A stretch of 64,000 bases of DNA from Novosphingobium sp. (GCF_027486195.1 NZ_JAIXPP010000020.1:1-64000), one strand, 5' to 3'. Shown: positions 17,282 to 26,662, numbered from the stretch's first letter. Program-made: numbers and translations. Notes: generated by a model from the sequence alone, not told the origin.

Positions 17282-18944
17282 GATGTCCTCCGGCGACCCC
17301 GGTCCGGCGCGGGTCGGTTGTCGCGGCCAGCCTGTCGCCTTCGCGCCAGCAGGCTTGAATCGACCCGGTGTGCCATTCGAGCCCCGCCATGGCGCGCATC
17401 CGCACGCCCATCGCTGCCAGCCCCGAAACCGCATCGCTACTGATCCGGTCTTCGGCCACGAAGCTCTCCTGATCGTCCATCATCGAACAGCGCGGAGCAT
17501 CGATCGCGGCCTGCGGATCGAGCCCGAAATCGAGCATGTTGGAGAGGATCTGCGGCACCACCAGGCAAGGCGCACCCGGCGTGCCGAGTCCCATGCGGGG
17601 TTTGCCATCCTCCAGGATGAAGGTGTGACCGACAACCCCGCGCGCCCGCACCCCGCTCACGAACTTGGCATGGAAAACGGGCTGCAGCGCGCTGAAGCCA
17701 TAAGCCGAGCCATGCATCGGTACGCCGCCGATAACCTGCCCGGGAATGCCGCCCGCCGCGCAAGTGGTCATCAGTTGAAGCCAGTTACCTTGCGCATCCA
17801 CGATCGAGAGCTCGCAGCTGCCGGAACGGGGGCCGAAGGCCGCCGCATCATGGGGCGTCGGTTCACCGATTGCGTTGGTGAAACCCAGCGGCAGATCGCC
17901 GACAGGTCCGCGCAGCGCGGTATGGCGGGTGAGGTCGATCTTTGGCCGCAGCCCGTTCAGCAGGCGCGCGAACTGGGCCTGCATCGCGTCATCCAGAAGG
18001 GGCGCCCAATCGTAGCCGCACACATCGGGATCGCCGATGTAAACGCATTGCTGAAAGGCATGCCGCAAAGCGTGCGACAGGTGAAAGAGATGGTCGGCGG
18101 TGAGGTAGCCGCCCGATTCGACCTGCTGGTGCCGCATGATCCCCAGCGCCAGAGCCGACATGACCCCGCTCATCTGCGGCGGCGCAGGCGCGACGATCTC
18201 GTGGCCGCGATGGTTGAAACGCAGCGGTTGCAGCCAGCGCGCGGGCACCGCCATATCGGCAAGCGTGATGCGCCAGCCGATGCGGTTGGCCTGCTCCACA
18301 AATGCGCGCGCCCAATCGCCGCTGATCATGTGCTCGGGGCCGATCTCGGCGAGTTGGCACAGTGTCTGAGCGAAGGCGGGATTGCGCAGCCGCTCGCCAA
18401 CATTGACCGGCAGCCCACCCGGACGGAACAGCGCGCGCCCCGCAGGCGATGCGGTAATGACGCTCTGATATTCGACCAGGACGCCATATTCGAAGCTGGA
18501 GACGAGATGCCCCTCCTCGCTCCAGGCAATCGCATCGGCGCACAGTTCCGCCCAAGGCAGCGTGCCGAACCGCTCGTGCAGCGCTTGCAGACCGGCAATC
18601 GAACCCGGAATCGAGGCGACCGAGCGCGCCCCTTGCGACGGCAAGGGGCTGAACGCGGGCAACCCTTCCGGCATGGTGCCGGTCGATTCCAGCTGGTGGT
18701 ATTCACCGGTGCGGGCAACGTAGAGCAGCCCGGTCAGCGCACCGGCAAGACAGGTCAGGTGCGGGCTCACCGCGCATTCGGTCAGCGCGCCGGCGACGCC
18801 AGCATCAAATGCATTGCCGCCCATGTCCAGTATGCGCCGGACTGTAGCGCCGACCGCGCTATGGTCGACGCTCCACGCGGCTGTCAGCCCGGTGACCGGC
18901 CGGCGCGGGCCGGGATTGATGATCTGTTCCGCACCCGGCACCAT
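17274..18944 (-). CDS. Gamma-glutamyltransferase-family (Ntn hydrolase) protein
   Basis: 556 residues. Family features: 'GGNAFDAGVAGALTECAVSPHLTCLAGALTGLLYV' near the N terminus, 'SIPGSIAGLQALHERFGTLPW' mid, and 'LGTPGAPCLVVPQILSNMLDFGLDPQAAIDAPR' in the small subunit. In classical enzymes the autocleaving nucleophile is the Thr of TTHxSVVD. Here the aligned stretch is SCELSIVD, so Ser376 replaces it. Ser is chemically possible, but the usual substrate-contact residues around it also differ. There is no signal peptide, unlike most gamma-glutamyltransferases. Middle gene of the minus-strand operon S9-GGT-DUF885. It could cleave a gamma-glutamyl or other amide conjugate. Confidence 0.8.
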   Translation of the reverse strand: MVPGAEQIINPGPRRPVTGLTAAWSVDHSAVGATVRRILDMGGNAFDAGVAGALTECAVSPHLTCLAGALTGLLYVARTGEYHQLESTGTMPEGLPAFSPLPSQGARSVASIPGSIAGLQALHERFGTLPWAELCADAIAWSEEGHLVSSFEYGVLVEYQSVITASPAGRALFRPGGLPVNVGERLRNPAFAQTLCQLAEIGPEHMISGDWARAFVEQANRIGWRITLADMAVPARWLQPLRFNHRGHEIVAPAPPQMSGVMSALALGIMRHQQVESGGYLTADHLFHLSHALRHAFQQCVYIGDPDVCGYDWAPLLDDAMQAQFARLLNGLRPKIDLTRHTALRGPVGDLPLGFTNAIGEPTPHDAAAFGPRSGSCELSIVDAQGNWLQLMTTCAAGGIPGQVIGGVPMHGSAYGFSALQPVFHAKFVSGVRARGVVGHTFILEDGKPRMGLGTPGAPCLVVPQILSNMLDFGLDPQAAIDAPRCSMMDDQESFVAEDRISSDAVSGLAAMGVRMRAMAGLEWHTGSIQACWREGDRLAATTDPRRTGVAGGHLA

Positions 18945-18985
18945 ACGCCTGCTCCCCAGCCTCTTGTCCGCTGCGCCGCGCGATA

Positions 18986-21106
18986 TCAGTTCGCGGGAGC
19001 GGCGGGCGCCACATCTTCGGGACCGTAGCGCGGGCTTTCGACTTGCGCACCGTGCGCCTTGAACCAGTCGATCATGGCGACCGTCACCTGTGCCTGATGG
19101 CTGGGATGCACTTCCAGCCCGTGCGGCTCGTTGGGGAATGTGACCAGCCTTGCATCGACGCCGTTCATCTTGAGCGACGAATAGAAGGCGACAGCCTGAT
19201 CCGGCGGAGTGATGCGATCATTGTCGCCCACCATCACGATCGTTGGCGTGTGCACGTTTCCGGCGAAGGTCAGCGGCGAGCGTCGGGCATAATCCTCCCG
19301 ATCTTCCCACACCGGTTTGTCAAACAGGAACGGGCGCATGTACGAGATGCTGGTGACATAGTATGTCCCCCAGTCGATCACCGGATAGAGCACAGCCGCC
19401 GCCTTGAACCGGTCCGAGTGCCCCACGGTCCAGGCGGTCAGAGTGCCGCCCGCGCTGCCGCCCGCCAGATAGACCTGATCCGGATCGGCCTCGCCAGCCG
19501 CGACCATCGCATCGATGGCGGCCACGGGATCGGCCTCCACCCCGATCGGGAACTTGCGATTGACGATATTGGAGAATGGCTCGCCATAGCTGCCGCTGCC
19601 GCGATAGTTGATGTAGGTCACGATGAAGCCGTGGGCGGCGAGCGTCTGGTAGCCCAGATCGAACCCCGGCCCGAAATCGCTGCTCACGCCGCCATGCACA
19701 TCCACGATCATCGGATAGCGCTTGCCCTTCTGGAAATTGGGCGGGCGGACAACCCAGCCCGCAATGTCCATGCCATCGGCCGCCTTGAAGCTGATCGGCT
19801 GCACGCTGCCCAATTGGCGCTGCGCGAGGAAGGCGGTATTCAGGTTCGAGACGACCCGCACCGGCTTGCCGGGTTCGGCAATCGCGATCTCGCTAGGCTG
19901 GTCGCCTTTCGACTGGGTGAAGGCCACCGTGCCGTTGGCGGCAACCGAGAAGCCGCCCTCATCGGCATAGGCAGTGAGCCTGCCGCCCATGGTATCCGCC
20001 AGGATCCTGCGCGAGCCATCAAGGCCGAACAGGCCAAGCTTGTGGGCACCGCGATCGACATAGGAGGCCACCACCGCCTTGTTGCCGCTCCACGCTACAT
20101 GCGAGAATGGCCGGTCCAGATCGGCGCCGAGCACACGGACATTGCCGCCCTCGCGGTCGCTGATGGTCAGTTCCTGCCGGAAATACCACTGCGCTTTGCG
20201 CACCTGATCGGAAATATAGGCAAGTTTGGTCCCGTCCGGCGAAATGCTCATACCATAATCCGAGCCATTGGGCGCGGTGAGCGCGCGGATGGCCCCGGTG
20301 TCGATGCGGATCTCGTAGAGCGTATACTGCCAGATGTTGCGCCAGAATTCGGTCGCGCGGTTGGCTGAAACGATTAGCGAGGCCCCGTCCCGCGACCACT
20401 GCACGCCCGCACCACGCGGCGGAATCGCGTCCTGGCTGAAGGCGATGCCGGCAGGATCGCCCACCGTGGGCTTCGCCGCATCGATAACCAGTGCCTCGAG
20501 ATGGGCGGGCCGGTTCTGGCCATCGGAGGGGCCCTGAAAGTCCAGCCGGTCAGAAATCCTGGCGGGCGGTTGCCGTTCGGCTCCGGCCGGACCCTTCAGC
20601 ACGACAGTCTTCTTTTCGAAGACCTGACGCACCGCCGCAAGGCGCGAACCATCGGGCGCCCAAGATAGTGCCATCAGCGGCATCCTGCTTGTGCGCAAGG
20701 TGCGCTCCGTGCCGTCAGCCAGATTGCGCACGATCAGCGAAAAGCCCTCGGCCCCGGCGGCCTGATAAGCGAGCTGCTTGCCGTCGGGCGACCACCGCGG
20801 CAACGAATCGTTGCGCGAACCGGTCGTCAGTTCGCTTTCGCGCCCTTGCTTCAGGTCGATCAGCTTCAGGCTCGAATGGCGCGTGTCGGTCTTCGCATCG
20901 GCCGTCTCAGCCACATAGACCACGCGCGATGCATCGGCGGAAATCTGTGGGTCGGATGCAAATGCGATTTGATACACGTCGGTAATGCGCAAGTTTTCAC
21001 GCGCCGCCAGTGGTCCTGCGAAAACCATGGCCGCCACCACGAGGGTAGCTCCGCCGATGCGGCCGGCGCTGGCGATCCCGCGGCCCCAAACCAATCCTGC
21101 CTTCAT
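18986..21106 (-). CDS. S9-family serine peptidase (prolyl oligopeptidase/acylaminoacyl peptidase-like), exported
   Basis: 706 residues from the ATG at 21106, preceded by AGGGAG at good spacing. N-terminal signal peptide (about residues 1-35, 'GGATLVVAAMVFAGPLAA'), then a WD-like beta-propeller with repeated 'SPDGKQLAY', 'APDGSRLAAV' and 'SPDGTKLAYISD' blades. The C-terminal alpha/beta hydrolase carries GGSAGG (Ser551), GDNDR (Asp about 630) and NEPHG (His about 662). It should cleave small peptides or N-acylated/amide substrates in the periplasm. First gene of the minus-strand operon, divergent from the M20/transporter operon, with a shared intergenic operator-like site. Confidence 0.88.
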   Translation of the reverse strand: MKAGLVWGRGIASAGRIGGATLVVAAMVFAGPLAARENLRITDVYQIAFASDPQISADASRVVYVAETADAKTDTRHSSLKLIDLKQGRESELTTGSRNDSLPRWSPDGKQLAYQAAGAEGFSLIVRNLADGTERTLRTSRMPLMALSWAPDGSRLAAVRQVFEKKTVVLKGPAGAERQPPARISDRLDFQGPSDGQNRPAHLEALVIDAAKPTVGDPAGIAFSQDAIPPRGAGVQWSRDGASLIVSANRATEFWRNIWQYTLYEIRIDTGAIRALTAPNGSDYGMSISPDGTKLAYISDQVRKAQWYFRQELTISDREGGNVRVLGADLDRPFSHVAWSGNKAVVASYVDRGAHKLGLFGLDGSRRILADTMGGRLTAYADEGGFSVAANGTVAFTQSKGDQPSEIAIAEPGKPVRVVSNLNTAFLAQRQLGSVQPISFKAADGMDIAGWVVRPPNFQKGKRYPMIVDVHGGVSSDFGPGFDLGYQTLAAHGFIVTYINYRGSGSYGEPFSNIVNRKFPIGVEADPVAAIDAMVAAGEADPDQVYLAGGSAGGTLTAWTVGHSDRFKAAAVLYPVIDWGTYYVTSISYMRPFLFDKPVWEDREDYARRSPLTFAGNVHTPTIVMVGDNDRITPPDQAVAFYSSLKMNGVDARLVTFPNEPHGLEVHPSHQAQVTVAMIDWFKAHGAQVESPRYGPEDVAPAAPAN

Positions 21107-21240
21107 CTTGATCTCCCTATCCAGCCAGCGCGTCATTCAGCGAAGGAAATGCGACGGCTTCTGCGTCCGCCCCGTCCGGAGCGAGTCGGGAAGCCGCTGC
21201 ACCAAACCCTTATTTTCCTTCTTGAACTTTGCCTCGATAT

Positions 21241-21261
21241 TTGCATACAACTTGTCGGCAA
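21241..21261 (+). promoter_or_regulatory. Composite operator-like site in divergent S9/M20 promoter region
   Basis: TTGCATACAA (21241-21250), one base, then TTGTCGGCAA (21252-21261). The order and the one-base spacing equal those of the site at 13760. It sits between the S9 start (21106) and the M20 start (21339), so it could control both directions. Confidence 0.65.
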
Positions 21262-21338
21262 GTTTCGCAATCCCTGCGAAAGATGGCGCCTGAAATGTGT
21301 TGCCACCCGCGCGCAACAGGCTCTTTGCAGGAGATTTC

Positions 21339-22526
21339 GTGACCGATCAGATTGACCGGATCCTCTCGGACACCGAATTGCGGCAGGATATGCAAGCCTG
21401 GCGCCACGATCTGCATCGCCACCCGGAGCTTGGCTTCGAGGAATCCAGAACGGCGGACCGGGTCGCGGACCTGATGCAGCAATGGGGCATCGAAGTGCAT
21501 CGTGGGCTTGGCGGGACCGGGGTTGTCGGGGTCATTCGCGGAGAGCAGGGCTTTGGGCGCCGAATCGGGATCAGGGCTGAGCTCGATGCCCTGCCGCTCG
21601 AGGAAGCCAACGGCTTTACGCACGCCTCGATCCATCCCGGGGTGATGCACGCTTGCGGCCATGATGGCCACGCCGCGATGCTGCTAGGCGCGGCCCGCTG
21701 CCTTGCGGCGGATCGCCGGTTCAGTGGCACGGTCCATGTGATTTTCCAGCCAGCCGAAGAACTGCTGGCAAGCGGTGCGCGGCGCATGCTGGCCGATGGC
21801 TTGCTCGATCACTTTCCTTGTGACGCCATCTATGCCGTCCACAATTTCCCCAGCCTCGCGCCCGGCACTGCCGGCATCCGGACAGGGCCGATCACCGCGG
21901 CGGTAGACAACTTCGAGATCCTGATCCGGGGGCGCGGCGGCCATGGCGGGATGCCGCATTTGTGCATCGATCCAGTCATTCCGGCCTGCGAATGCGTGCT
22001 AGCGCTGCAACGGATCGTATCGCGCTCGATCGATGCGACCGACGCCTGCGTGCTCAGCGCAACCATGCTGCAAGGCGGCGATGCGCCCAATGTCGTGCCC
22101 GATATGGTACGGATCGGCGGGACAGTGCGGACGCTGCGCGAGGAAGTGCGCGATCACGCGGAAACTGAACTGCGCCGCATCGCAGGCGCAGTGGCGCTGG
22201 CGCATCGGTGCGAGGCGGAAGTCCGCTATGTGCGAGGCCACCCGGCAACCACCAACAGCCCCCGCGAAGCCTCGCTCGCCGCCGCCGCGCTTGAACGGGT
22301 GCTGGGGCATGGCCAGGTCGACACCCAGTTCGGGCCGGTCATGGGCGGGGAGGACTTTTCCTACTTCCTGCAGCAGATGCCGGGCGCTTATGCGGTGCTG
22401 GGCCAGGGTGGCAGCGCGATGATTCACAATCCATCTTATGATTTCAACGACGCCATTCTCCCCCTTGGCGCAGCCTTCTTCGTGGCCGTCGTTCACGCGG
22501 AACTGAGCGGAACGCACGCCCCATGA
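21339..22526 (+). CDS. M20-family amidohydrolase (hippurate hydrolase-like)
   Basis: 395 residues from the GTG at 21339, preceded by CAGGAG at six bases; an upstream GTG (21297) lacks a ribosome site. Family motifs: 'WRHDLHRHPELGFEE', the metal-binding 'MHACGHDGHAAMLLGAA' (Cys106, His108), 'FQPAEE' (Glu140/141), 'GGHGGMPH' and 'MGGEDFSYFLQQMPGAY'. These are the marks of the M20D aminoacylase/hippurate/IAA-conjugate hydrolases, which release an acid from its amino acid. Cytoplasmic, no signal. It overlaps the transporter gene by ATGA, so hydrolysis of an imported N-acyl amino acid or amide is a reasonable inference. Confidence 0.9.
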   Translation: MTDQIDRILSDTELRQDMQAWRHDLHRHPELGFEESRTADRVADLMQQWGIEVHRGLGGTGVVGVIRGEQGFGRRIGIRAELDALPLEEANGFTHASIHPGVMHACGHDGHAAMLLGAARCLAADRRFSGTVHVIFQPAEELLASGARRMLADGLLDHFPCDAIYAVHNFPSLAPGTAGIRTGPITAAVDNFEILIRGRGGHGGMPHLCIDPVIPACECVLALQRIVSRSIDATDACVLSATMLQGGDAPNVVPDMVRIGGTVRTLREEVRDHAETELRRIAGAVALAHRCEAEVRYVRGHPATTNSPREASLAAAALERVLGHGQVDTQFGPVMGGEDFSYFLQQMPGAYAVLGQGGSAMIHNPSYDFNDAILPLGAAFFVAVVHAELSGTHAP

Positions 22527-23881
22527 CCCAGCACGCCACTAACACGACCACCAGCGCAGCCGGGCGGCTGGCCATCGGCACGCTTGTCCTTTTCGCCCTG
22601 CCCTCGATGACCCTGCAACTGATGCGAGGCCCGGCATTTGGGATTCTGCCGTCGCTCTATGCCGAAAAGTTCGGTCTCTCGCTCACCTCGATTGCAGGTC
22701 TCCTGCTGATTTTGCGACTGATCGACGGGGTTACCGACATCGGGATAGGCTATGCCTCCGATCGCACGCAGGACGGCTTTTTCGGACGCAAGGCCTGGAT
22801 GCTGATCGGCACGCTGCTGACAGCTGCCTCGATCTTCATGCTCTATGTGCCGCCCGCCGGCGCAACGCTCACGTACCTCTCGGTCTGGTTCTTCCTCGCT
22901 TACCTCGCGTGGACACTGATCGAGGTGCCCTATAGCGCCTGGGGCACCGAACTGACCCGCGATTACCGCGAGCGGTCTCGCCTTGCAGTTGCCCGCCAGG
23001 TGTTCACGGTCGGCGGGTCGGTGCTGCTTATCGTCATCCCGCTGCTGCCGTTTCTGCCCAGCCGCAGGATCACGTTCGAGACGCTGCATGTGGTCGCGTG
23101 GACCGTCGCCATCATCCTGCCGCTGTCGGTTCTGGCGGCTGCCCGGTTCGTCCCGCGCGGGCAATCGCTGGAACGCAACCATTCCCACACTCTGCGGGAG
23201 CTGTGGCTCAGTGCGCGCGAAAGCCCCGCTTTCCAGCGCTATCTGGCTGCCTACGCAATTCAGGAGTTCGGTGTCGGCGCGTTCGGCGCGCTGGCCTTCA
23301 TCTATATCGATTCCTACCTGGGGATCGGAATCTACATATCGGCTGCCTATGCCATCACGATCATCGGCGGATGGGCCGGTCTGGCCTGGTGGGGGCGCGC
23401 GCTCGGCAAAGGAGAGAAGCACCGGATCTGGGCGCTCACCGCCTTTGCGGCGGGCGGACTGCATATGCTCAATGCGCTGCTGACCCCGGGCACGGCGCTC
23501 ATGTTCCTGGCTATCAGCCTGGTCTTCCAGTTCTTCGTCATGGCCTGCGAGGCGGTGCCGATGGCGATCATCGGTGATCTGGTCGATCACAATCTGATGC
23601 GGCGCGGTGCAAACCGGGCAGGGCAATACGCGGCGCTGGCCATGGCCGCGCGCAAGGCCTTCCTCGGTCTTGGCGCTGCGGCAGGCCTCGCGATCGCGGG
23701 TTGGTTTCATTTCGCGCCCGGCCAGAAGCTCTACTCGCCCGAAGCCGTGATCGGCGTCAAGCTTGCCTATGTAGCCCTGCCTGCCCTCAGTCTGTTCGCT
23801 ACCGGGCTGATCATGTGGAACTTCCCCCTCAACGCTCGGCGGCAGGACATCATTCGGCGCCGCATCGCGCGGAGGGGATGA
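22523..23881 (+). CDS. MFS transporter, GPH (glycoside-pentoside-hexuronide:cation symporter) type
   Basis: 452 residues, twelve predicted membrane spans. The segment 'LLLILRLIDGVTDIGIGYASDRTQDGFFGRKAWMLIG' matches the MelB/GPH signature (Asp pair in helix 2, then D-R-T and GRK in the loop), as does 'IEVPYSAWGTELTRDYRERSRL'. GPH members bring glycosides, uronides or other polar catabolites through the inner membrane with H+ or Na+. It is coupled to the M20 gene, suggesting import of that enzyme's substrate. In this locus it would follow TonB-dependent outer-membrane uptake. Confidence 0.87.
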   Translation: MTQHATNTTTSAAGRLAIGTLVLFALPSMTLQLMRGPAFGILPSLYAEKFGLSLTSIAGLLLILRLIDGVTDIGIGYASDRTQDGFFGRKAWMLIGTLLTAASIFMLYVPPAGATLTYLSVWFFLAYLAWTLIEVPYSAWGTELTRDYRERSRLAVARQVFTVGGSVLLIVIPLLPFLPSRRITFETLHVVAWTVAIILPLSVLAAARFVPRGQSLERNHSHTLRELWLSARESPAFQRYLAAYAIQEFGVGAFGALAFIYIDSYLGIGIYISAAYAITIIGGWAGLAWWGRALGKGEKHRIWALTAFAAGGLHMLNALLTPGTALMFLAISLVFQFFVMACEAVPMAIIGDLVDHNLMRRGANRAGQYAALAMAARKAFLGLGAAAGLAIAGWFHFAPGQKLYSPEAVIGVKLAYVALPALSLFATGLIMWNFPLNARRQDIIRRRIARRG

Positions 23882-23901
23882 CTTGGCGGTTGGTCGCCTC
23901 G

Positions 23902-24246
23902 TCAGGCCGGGTTGACGACCGCGATTTCGATTTCCCGCACGATCAGCCGTTCCAGCCGTGAAACGTGGGCCAGCGTATCCTGCCGCACACTGCCTGCCAC
24001 GGGGCGGCTATAGGCCGCGTTGAGATCGTCCTCATTGGCAAACCACTGCTCGGCCACACCATCCCATTCCGTGTCGCCTGCAGGCTTGCCTGCGAGCAGA
24101 TCGGGCTTCTGCGCGATGTTGACGACATAGCGGACCAGCCGGGGCGCCGCTGCTGCGATGGGCGCGTGGCTTTCCAGCCACCAGCGCTGGAACTCTGCAT
24201 CGCTCAGATGCTCCGCCTTCCGCAAGAGCCAGACGATCTTGACCAT
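23902..24246 (-). CDS. EthD-domain small protein
   Basis: 114 residues: 'MVKIVWLLRKAEHLSDAEFQRWW', 'ESHAPIAAAAPRLVRYVVN', then 'AEQWFANEDDLNAAY'. This is the ferredoxin-like alpha+beta barrel of EthD/dabb proteins, which often occur beside catabolic oxygenases or dehydrogenases. Some family members are cyclases or dehydratases, others only accessory proteins; the role here is unknown. The gene is divergent from the TonB receptor operon with the operator region between, and convergent with the transporter gene. Confidence 0.85.
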   Translation of the reverse strand: MVKIVWLLRKAEHLSDAEFQRWWLESHAPIAAAAPRLVRYVVNIAQKPDLLAGKPAGDTEWDGVAEQWFANEDDLNAAYSRPVAGSVRQDTLAHVSRLERLIVREIEIAVVNPA

Positions 24247-24281
24247 TTTCTACCCCTGTACAGCTTCCCGGATGCAATACG

Positions 24282-24302
24282 ATGTCGACAATTTGAATGC
24301 AA
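24282..24302 (-). promoter_or_regulatory. Composite operator-like site before TonB receptor/EthD genes
   Basis: On the minus strand this reads TTGCATTCAA, one base, TTGTCGACAT. This is the same composite as at 13760 and 21241, inverted. It lies 36 bases upstream of the EthD start and 180 bases upstream of the TonB receptor start. Confidence 0.62.
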
Positions 24303-24399
24303 TGACATCCATACCCTCGAGGATTGACCGCCAGGAACAGCCATATAGCTGGAAAATGGCAGGACATAAGGTCGTAGCTTGTTTTATTTTGCACACAGC

Positions 24400-24409
24400 T
24401 TGCATCCAA
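24400..24409. promoter_or_regulatory. Single TTGNATNCAA half of the operator
   Basis: TTGCATCCAA. Its complement, with flanks, shares the 11 bases TTGGATGCAAG with the site at 13760. It lies 73 bases before the TonB receptor start, in a position suited to repression. The second decamer is not recognisable. Confidence 0.4.
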
Positions 24410-24481
24410 GATGAACAATCAGCACTATGGGGCAATGAGGGAAGTCGCTTCGGCAAAAGCCGGCGATTCGAACGGAGAAGC

Positions 24482-26662
24482 ATGATGCAGAACATCAGGG
24501 GGCAACAACGCAGCCGGCTCGCAGGTCTTTTCGGGTCTACCGCTGCGGCAGTGGCAGTGCTCGGCGGAGTTCCGGCCTACGCACAAGATCGACCTGCAAC
24601 GGCCAGCGCGACGTCTGCGGCGGCAGGAGAAGGCCAGGACGCGGCTATCGTGGTGACAGCGCGCCGGCGTGAGGAAAGCCTTCTGGCGGTTCCCATCGCG
24701 ATCAGCGTCGTCGGCGGAGCCCAGCTGGACCAGGACCGCATCACCCGCGCTGAGGACATTCAGTTCCTGGTCCCCGGCCTCAGCGTCGTCTCATTCCTTG
24801 GCGGCGCGAATCCGTCGCTGCGCGGTGTCGGCACCGGCCAGAACGTCAGCGGCACCGACGAATCGGTCGGCGTCTATCTCGACGAAATCTATCAGGGCGT
24901 CGGCAGCTCTGCCTTCAGCCGCGTGTTCGACGTGTCGCGGGTCGAAGTGCTGAAGGGTCCGCAGGGCACGCTTTACGGTCGCAACGTCACCGCCGGCGCC
25001 CTCAGCGTCGTCACGAACGCGCCCGTTCTGGGCAAGCTCACCGGTAACGCCGATCTCTCCTACGGCACTTATGAAACGGTGCGCGCCAACGGAGCGATCA
25101 ATGTGCCGGTCGGCGAAAAGGCAGCGCTGCGTCTTTCCGGCACGTTCGGCAACAGCCGCGGCTTTGTCAAAAACGTCGATACGGGCCAGTATCTCAACGG
25201 CGACGATTTCTACGGCCTGCGCGCACGCCTGCTGGTCGAGCCCAGCAGCGACCTGACGATCGACGCCGGCATCCAGTACATGAAGGACAACACGCCCTTC
25301 GTGTGGGAAGCGATGGACAACAGCCAGTTCTTCCTCGGCTATGGCAAGGTGATCACGCCGAAGGGATTTTTCTATTCCAACGACGAAACCATCAACGCCA
25401 ATGTGCGCATCACCGCGCGCCTGAGCGACACGCTTTCGCTGCGCTCGATCACCGGCTATTTCCGCCAGAAGGGTGAGACGGGGCAAGGCGGCCCCCCGGA
25501 AACGCGCGATCCGCTGAACGCCGGGTTCGTTCAGGTCGACATGACCAACTACAAGCAGTTCTCGCAGGAAATGCAGCTGCAGTGGCAGAGCGGCGGGAAC
25601 AACGCGGTTCTCGGGGCCTATTACCTTGACGCCAAGAGCCGCAGCCAGCGCCCGACGAGCGCCAATATCTTCGGCATTCCGGTCTATCAGAACGGGATTT
25701 ACCGCGACACCAACAAAGCCGTGGCCGTGTTCGGGGAAACCCAGATCGGCCTGACCGACCGGCTGTCGGTGATCGCAGGCCTGCGCTACAATCACGAAAA
25801 GCGCGGTCTGGCCGGACGGGCTGGCGATCCGCCGGGGCTGATCGATCCGGTCGCACCCTATTTCGGCGAGCGGAACTTCTCGGCGGTTTCGGGGCGCTTT
25901 GGCCTCACCTACAAGGCCAGCGCGGACACATTCCTGTTCGCCACCGTTTCCAAGGGCTTCAAGTCCGGCGGCCTGCAAAGCCTGAGCGACGGGACAGTCG
26001 GATCGTTCGAGCCGGAAACCTTGTGGTCCTATGAAGTGGGCGCGAAGCAGGCCCTTCCCAAGGGCGGCAGCCTTGAGCTGTCCTTGTTCAACTACAACTA
26101 CAACGCGCTGCAGGTTCTGCAGGTCATCAACATCGCCGACTTCCAGGTAGTGAACGCGGCCAAAGCCCGGATCCGGGGTGCAGACCTGAATGTCCGCCTG
26201 CGCGCAGGCAACAATTTCGGTTTCAATTTTGCCGCGACCTACCTCGATGCCAAGTACCGGAACTTCAACTTCCGCGGGCTCGGCGGAGCAGATGTCAATC
26301 TGAAGGGCTTCCGGCTGGCGCGCGCACCGGAACTGAGCCTGACGACGCAGCTCGTCTATGACCGCTGGGCGGTGGGCAGTCGCTGGGAGGGCTCTGCGCG
26401 GGCCGAACTCAACTATCGCACCAGCCAGCTGACCACGGTCGGTGCGCCGGCTGACATGCTGCAAGGCCAGTTGGCGGCACAGGCGCTGGCCAATTTTGTC
26501 CTCGATTTCACCCCGGTCGACAAGAAGGGCTTCGGGCTGTTCCTCAACGCCCGCAACCTGTTCGACAAGCGCTACTACGAATACCGGGGTGACGGCGGGC
26601 TGCTGGGCGGCACCATCGCGCGGGGGCGGACCTTTGAGGTTGGCATCCGTGCCAGCTTCTGA
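24482..26662 (+). CDS. TonB-dependent outer-membrane receptor of the catabolic locus
   Basis: 726 residues from ATG 24482 (or the adjacent ATG 24485, better spaced from GGAGAAG). Signal peptide 'GLFGSTAAAVAVLGGVPAYA', TonB-box-like 'AAIVVTARRREESLL', plug with 'VSRVEVLKGPQGTLYGRNVTAGAL', then the barrel, ending '...GRTFEVGIRASF' with terminal Phe. Substrate unknown; by context it takes up the compound handled by the periplasmic DUF1080 protein and GMC dehydrogenase encoded in the same operon. The stop overlaps the next gene. Confidence 0.9.
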   Translation: MMQNIRGQQRSRLAGLFGSTAAAVAVLGGVPAYAQDRPATASATSAAAGEGQDAAIVVTARRREESLLAVPIAISVVGGAQLDQDRITRAEDIQFLVPGLSVVSFLGGANPSLRGVGTGQNVSGTDESVGVYLDEIYQGVGSSAFSRVFDVSRVEVLKGPQGTLYGRNVTAGALSVVTNAPVLGKLTGNADLSYGTYETVRANGAINVPVGEKAALRLSGTFGNSRGFVKNVDTGQYLNGDDFYGLRARLLVEPSSDLTIDAGIQYMKDNTPFVWEAMDNSQFFLGYGKVITPKGFFYSNDETINANVRITARLSDTLSLRSITGYFRQKGETGQGGPPETRDPLNAGFVQVDMTNYKQFSQEMQLQWQSGGNNAVLGAYYLDAKSRSQRPTSANIFGIPVYQNGIYRDTNKAVAVFGETQIGLTDRLSVIAGLRYNHEKRGLAGRAGDPPGLIDPVAPYFGERNFSAVSGRFGLTYKASADTFLFATVSKGFKSGGLQSLSDGTVGSFEPETLWSYEVGAKQALPKGGSLELSLFNYNYNALQVLQVINIADFQVVNAAKARIRGADLNVRLRAGNNFGFNFAATYLDAKYRNFNFRGLGGADVNLKGFRLARAPELSLTTQLVYDRWAVGSRWEGSARAELNYRTSQLTTVGAPADMLQGQLAAQALANFVLDFTPVDKKGFGLFLNARNLFDKRYYEYRGDGGLLGGTIARGRTFEVGIRASF

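Noticed and set aside
12000..23881. Microcystin-degradation (mlr) type cluster, because of peptidases plus a transporter in a sphingomonad
   Set aside because: No MlrA-type membrane protease, MlrB beta-lactamase-fold or MlrC homologue; the transporter is GPH-type.
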